A DNA stretch of 64,000 bases from Longimicrobium sp. (GTDB lineage Bacteria > Gemmatimonadota > Gemmatimonadetes > Longimicrobiales > Longimicrobiaceae). Positions within the stretch are counted from its first letter, which is position 1. Each line of letters begins with the position of its first letter. Below are positions 63,549-64,000 of this stretch, one piece after another. The notes under the pieces are model-generated. The model was not told where the DNA came from. It searched no databases and worked only from the letters and a program-made list of their open reading frames with translations. The DNA is taken from NCBI RefSeq assembly GCF_036388275.1, contig NZ_DASVSF010000013.1, positions 1 through 64,000 of the forward strand, read 5' to 3'. The translations under genes were made by a program, and so were the position numbers.

Positions 63549-64000
63549 GCACGGCGGAGGGGGTGGCCGTCACCAAGCCCGGCGGTGGCGGCCGCGAGTT
63601 CAGCCTGCGCGACGCGCTGGCCGACCTGGTCAGGCGCGGCGGCTCCGACCTTCACCTGAAGGTGGGCCGCCCGCCCGTGGTGCGCGTCAACGGCGAGCTG
63701 GTGGAAACCGACCTCCCCGTCCTCCGCCCCGACGACCTGAAGCGGTGCAGCGAGCAGACGCTGAACCCCCGCCAGCGCGAGGAGTTCGCCGAGCGTAAGG
63801 AGATCGACTTCGCCATCGGCGTGCAGGGGCTGGGGCGCTTCCGTGCCAACATCTTCCAGCAGCGCGGCACGCTGGGGATGGCCCTGCGCGGCATTCCCTT
63901 CGAGGTGCCCGGCCTGGAAACGCTGGACCTGCCGCCGGTGCTGGAGCAGATCGCCGTCACCCCGCGCGGGCTGGTGCTGGTGACGGGCGTCACCGGCTCC
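63545..64000 (+). CDS. pilT: PilT-like twitching motility ATPase, 5' part only
   Basis: The 152 codons before the window edge read STAEGVAVTKPGGGGREFSL, DALADLVRRGGSDLHLKVGR, PPVVRVNGELVETDLPVL, then LGRFRANIFQQRGTLGMALR and IPFEVPGLETLDLPPVLEQI, ending in VLVTGVTGS at the start of the Walker A motif. This is the PilT N-terminal domain, which retracts type IV pili. GTG at 63545 overlaps the accB stop. Only the 5' part is present; the catalytic ATPase half lies beyond the window. Confidence 0.88.
   Translation, partial: MSTAEGVAVTKPGGGGREFSLRDALADLVRRGGSDLHLKVGRPPVVRVNGELVETDLPVLRPDDLKRCSEQTLNPRQREEFAERKEIDFAIGVQGLGRFRANIFQQRGTLGMALRGIPFEVPGLETLDLPPVLEQIAVTPRGLVLVTGVTGS

Overview
The window is a high-GC bacterial chromosome segment. 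It shows diderm envelope functions: a complete MlaE/F/D lipid-transport set, a PpiD-like periplasmic foldase, a carboxypeptidase-regulatory/TonB-plug-like secreted protein and a multicopper oxidase. It also carries the monoderm-type haem enzyme HemQ, a fused alpha/beta 2-oxoacid dehydrogenase E1, a pinensin-like RiPP precursor and dense families of intergenic GC-rich repeats. Together these suggest a Gemmatimonadota-type organism close to Longimicrobium. That placement is inferred from gene content, because no rRNA or tRNA gene was seen.

Layout. 1-8.4 kb: a nitronate monooxygenase-like flavoprotein is divergent from hemQ, followed by a tightly overlapped plus-strand operon of mlaE-mlaF-mlaD-lysC-asd-nudix. 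8.5-11.8 kb: an accessory patch with a frameshifted unknown gene, a small conserved protein, two HTH proteins (one an orphan HigA) and small membrane proteins. 11.9-17.7 kb: an AI-2E-type permease, a 3D-domain secreted protein, a flotillin/NfeD-like pair and a DUF1906 glycoside-hydrolase-like protein. 17.7-19.4 kb: two neighbouring minus-strand toxin-antitoxin modules (YoeB-type and HigBA-type); the HigB gene is broken at a 7-base homopolymer. 19.5-22.1 kb: the fused E1 and an orphan DUF433 protein. 22.5-23.75 kb: a CPBP glutamic protease gene divergent from a 58-residue Cys-rich RiPP precursor that is too short for most gene finders.

24-30 kb: housekeeping and transport genes (MBL hydrolase, GspG-like pseudopilin, coaE, PHP phosphoesterase, small lipoprotein, TauE/SafE and EamA permeases), followed by an 8-bp tandem array and palindromic repeats. 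30.2-35.0 kb: a compact seven-gene minus-strand operon joining a Ycf46-like AAA ATPase, a Ycf35-like DUF1257 protein, DUF2997, two membrane-anchored helix-hairpin-helix proteins, a radical-SAM activase-like protein and DUF3303. 35.2-36.6 kb: an ArsR regulator whose start codon lies inside an 18-bp perfect palindrome, followed by a double SRPBCC protein. 36.6-42 kb: hutI, a possible glycosidase-fold protein, a carboxypeptidase-regulatory protein and a DUF4287/DUF5655 protein.

42-49.6 kb: an accessory island, AT-richer in its second half, with an orphan addiction-module antitoxin, a two-TM protein with a proline-rich partner, two more copies of the small protein from 9.7 kb, and a three-gene cassette of unknown proteins ending in a PIN-like/helical-repeat protein. 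49.9-57 kb: a DEAH-type helicase with an RGG tail, a repeat-rich intergenic region split by a 1,288-bp insertion sequence with an 8-bp target duplication, and a multicopper oxidase. 57.2-64 kb: a PpiD-like isomerase divergent from an overlapping housekeeping run of TPR protein-aroQ-efp-accB-pilT, the last cut by the window edge.

Most promising for new biology are the Ycf46/DUF1257/DUF2997 operon, the RiPP precursor with its divergent CPBP protease, and the AT-richer PIN/helical-repeat cassette.
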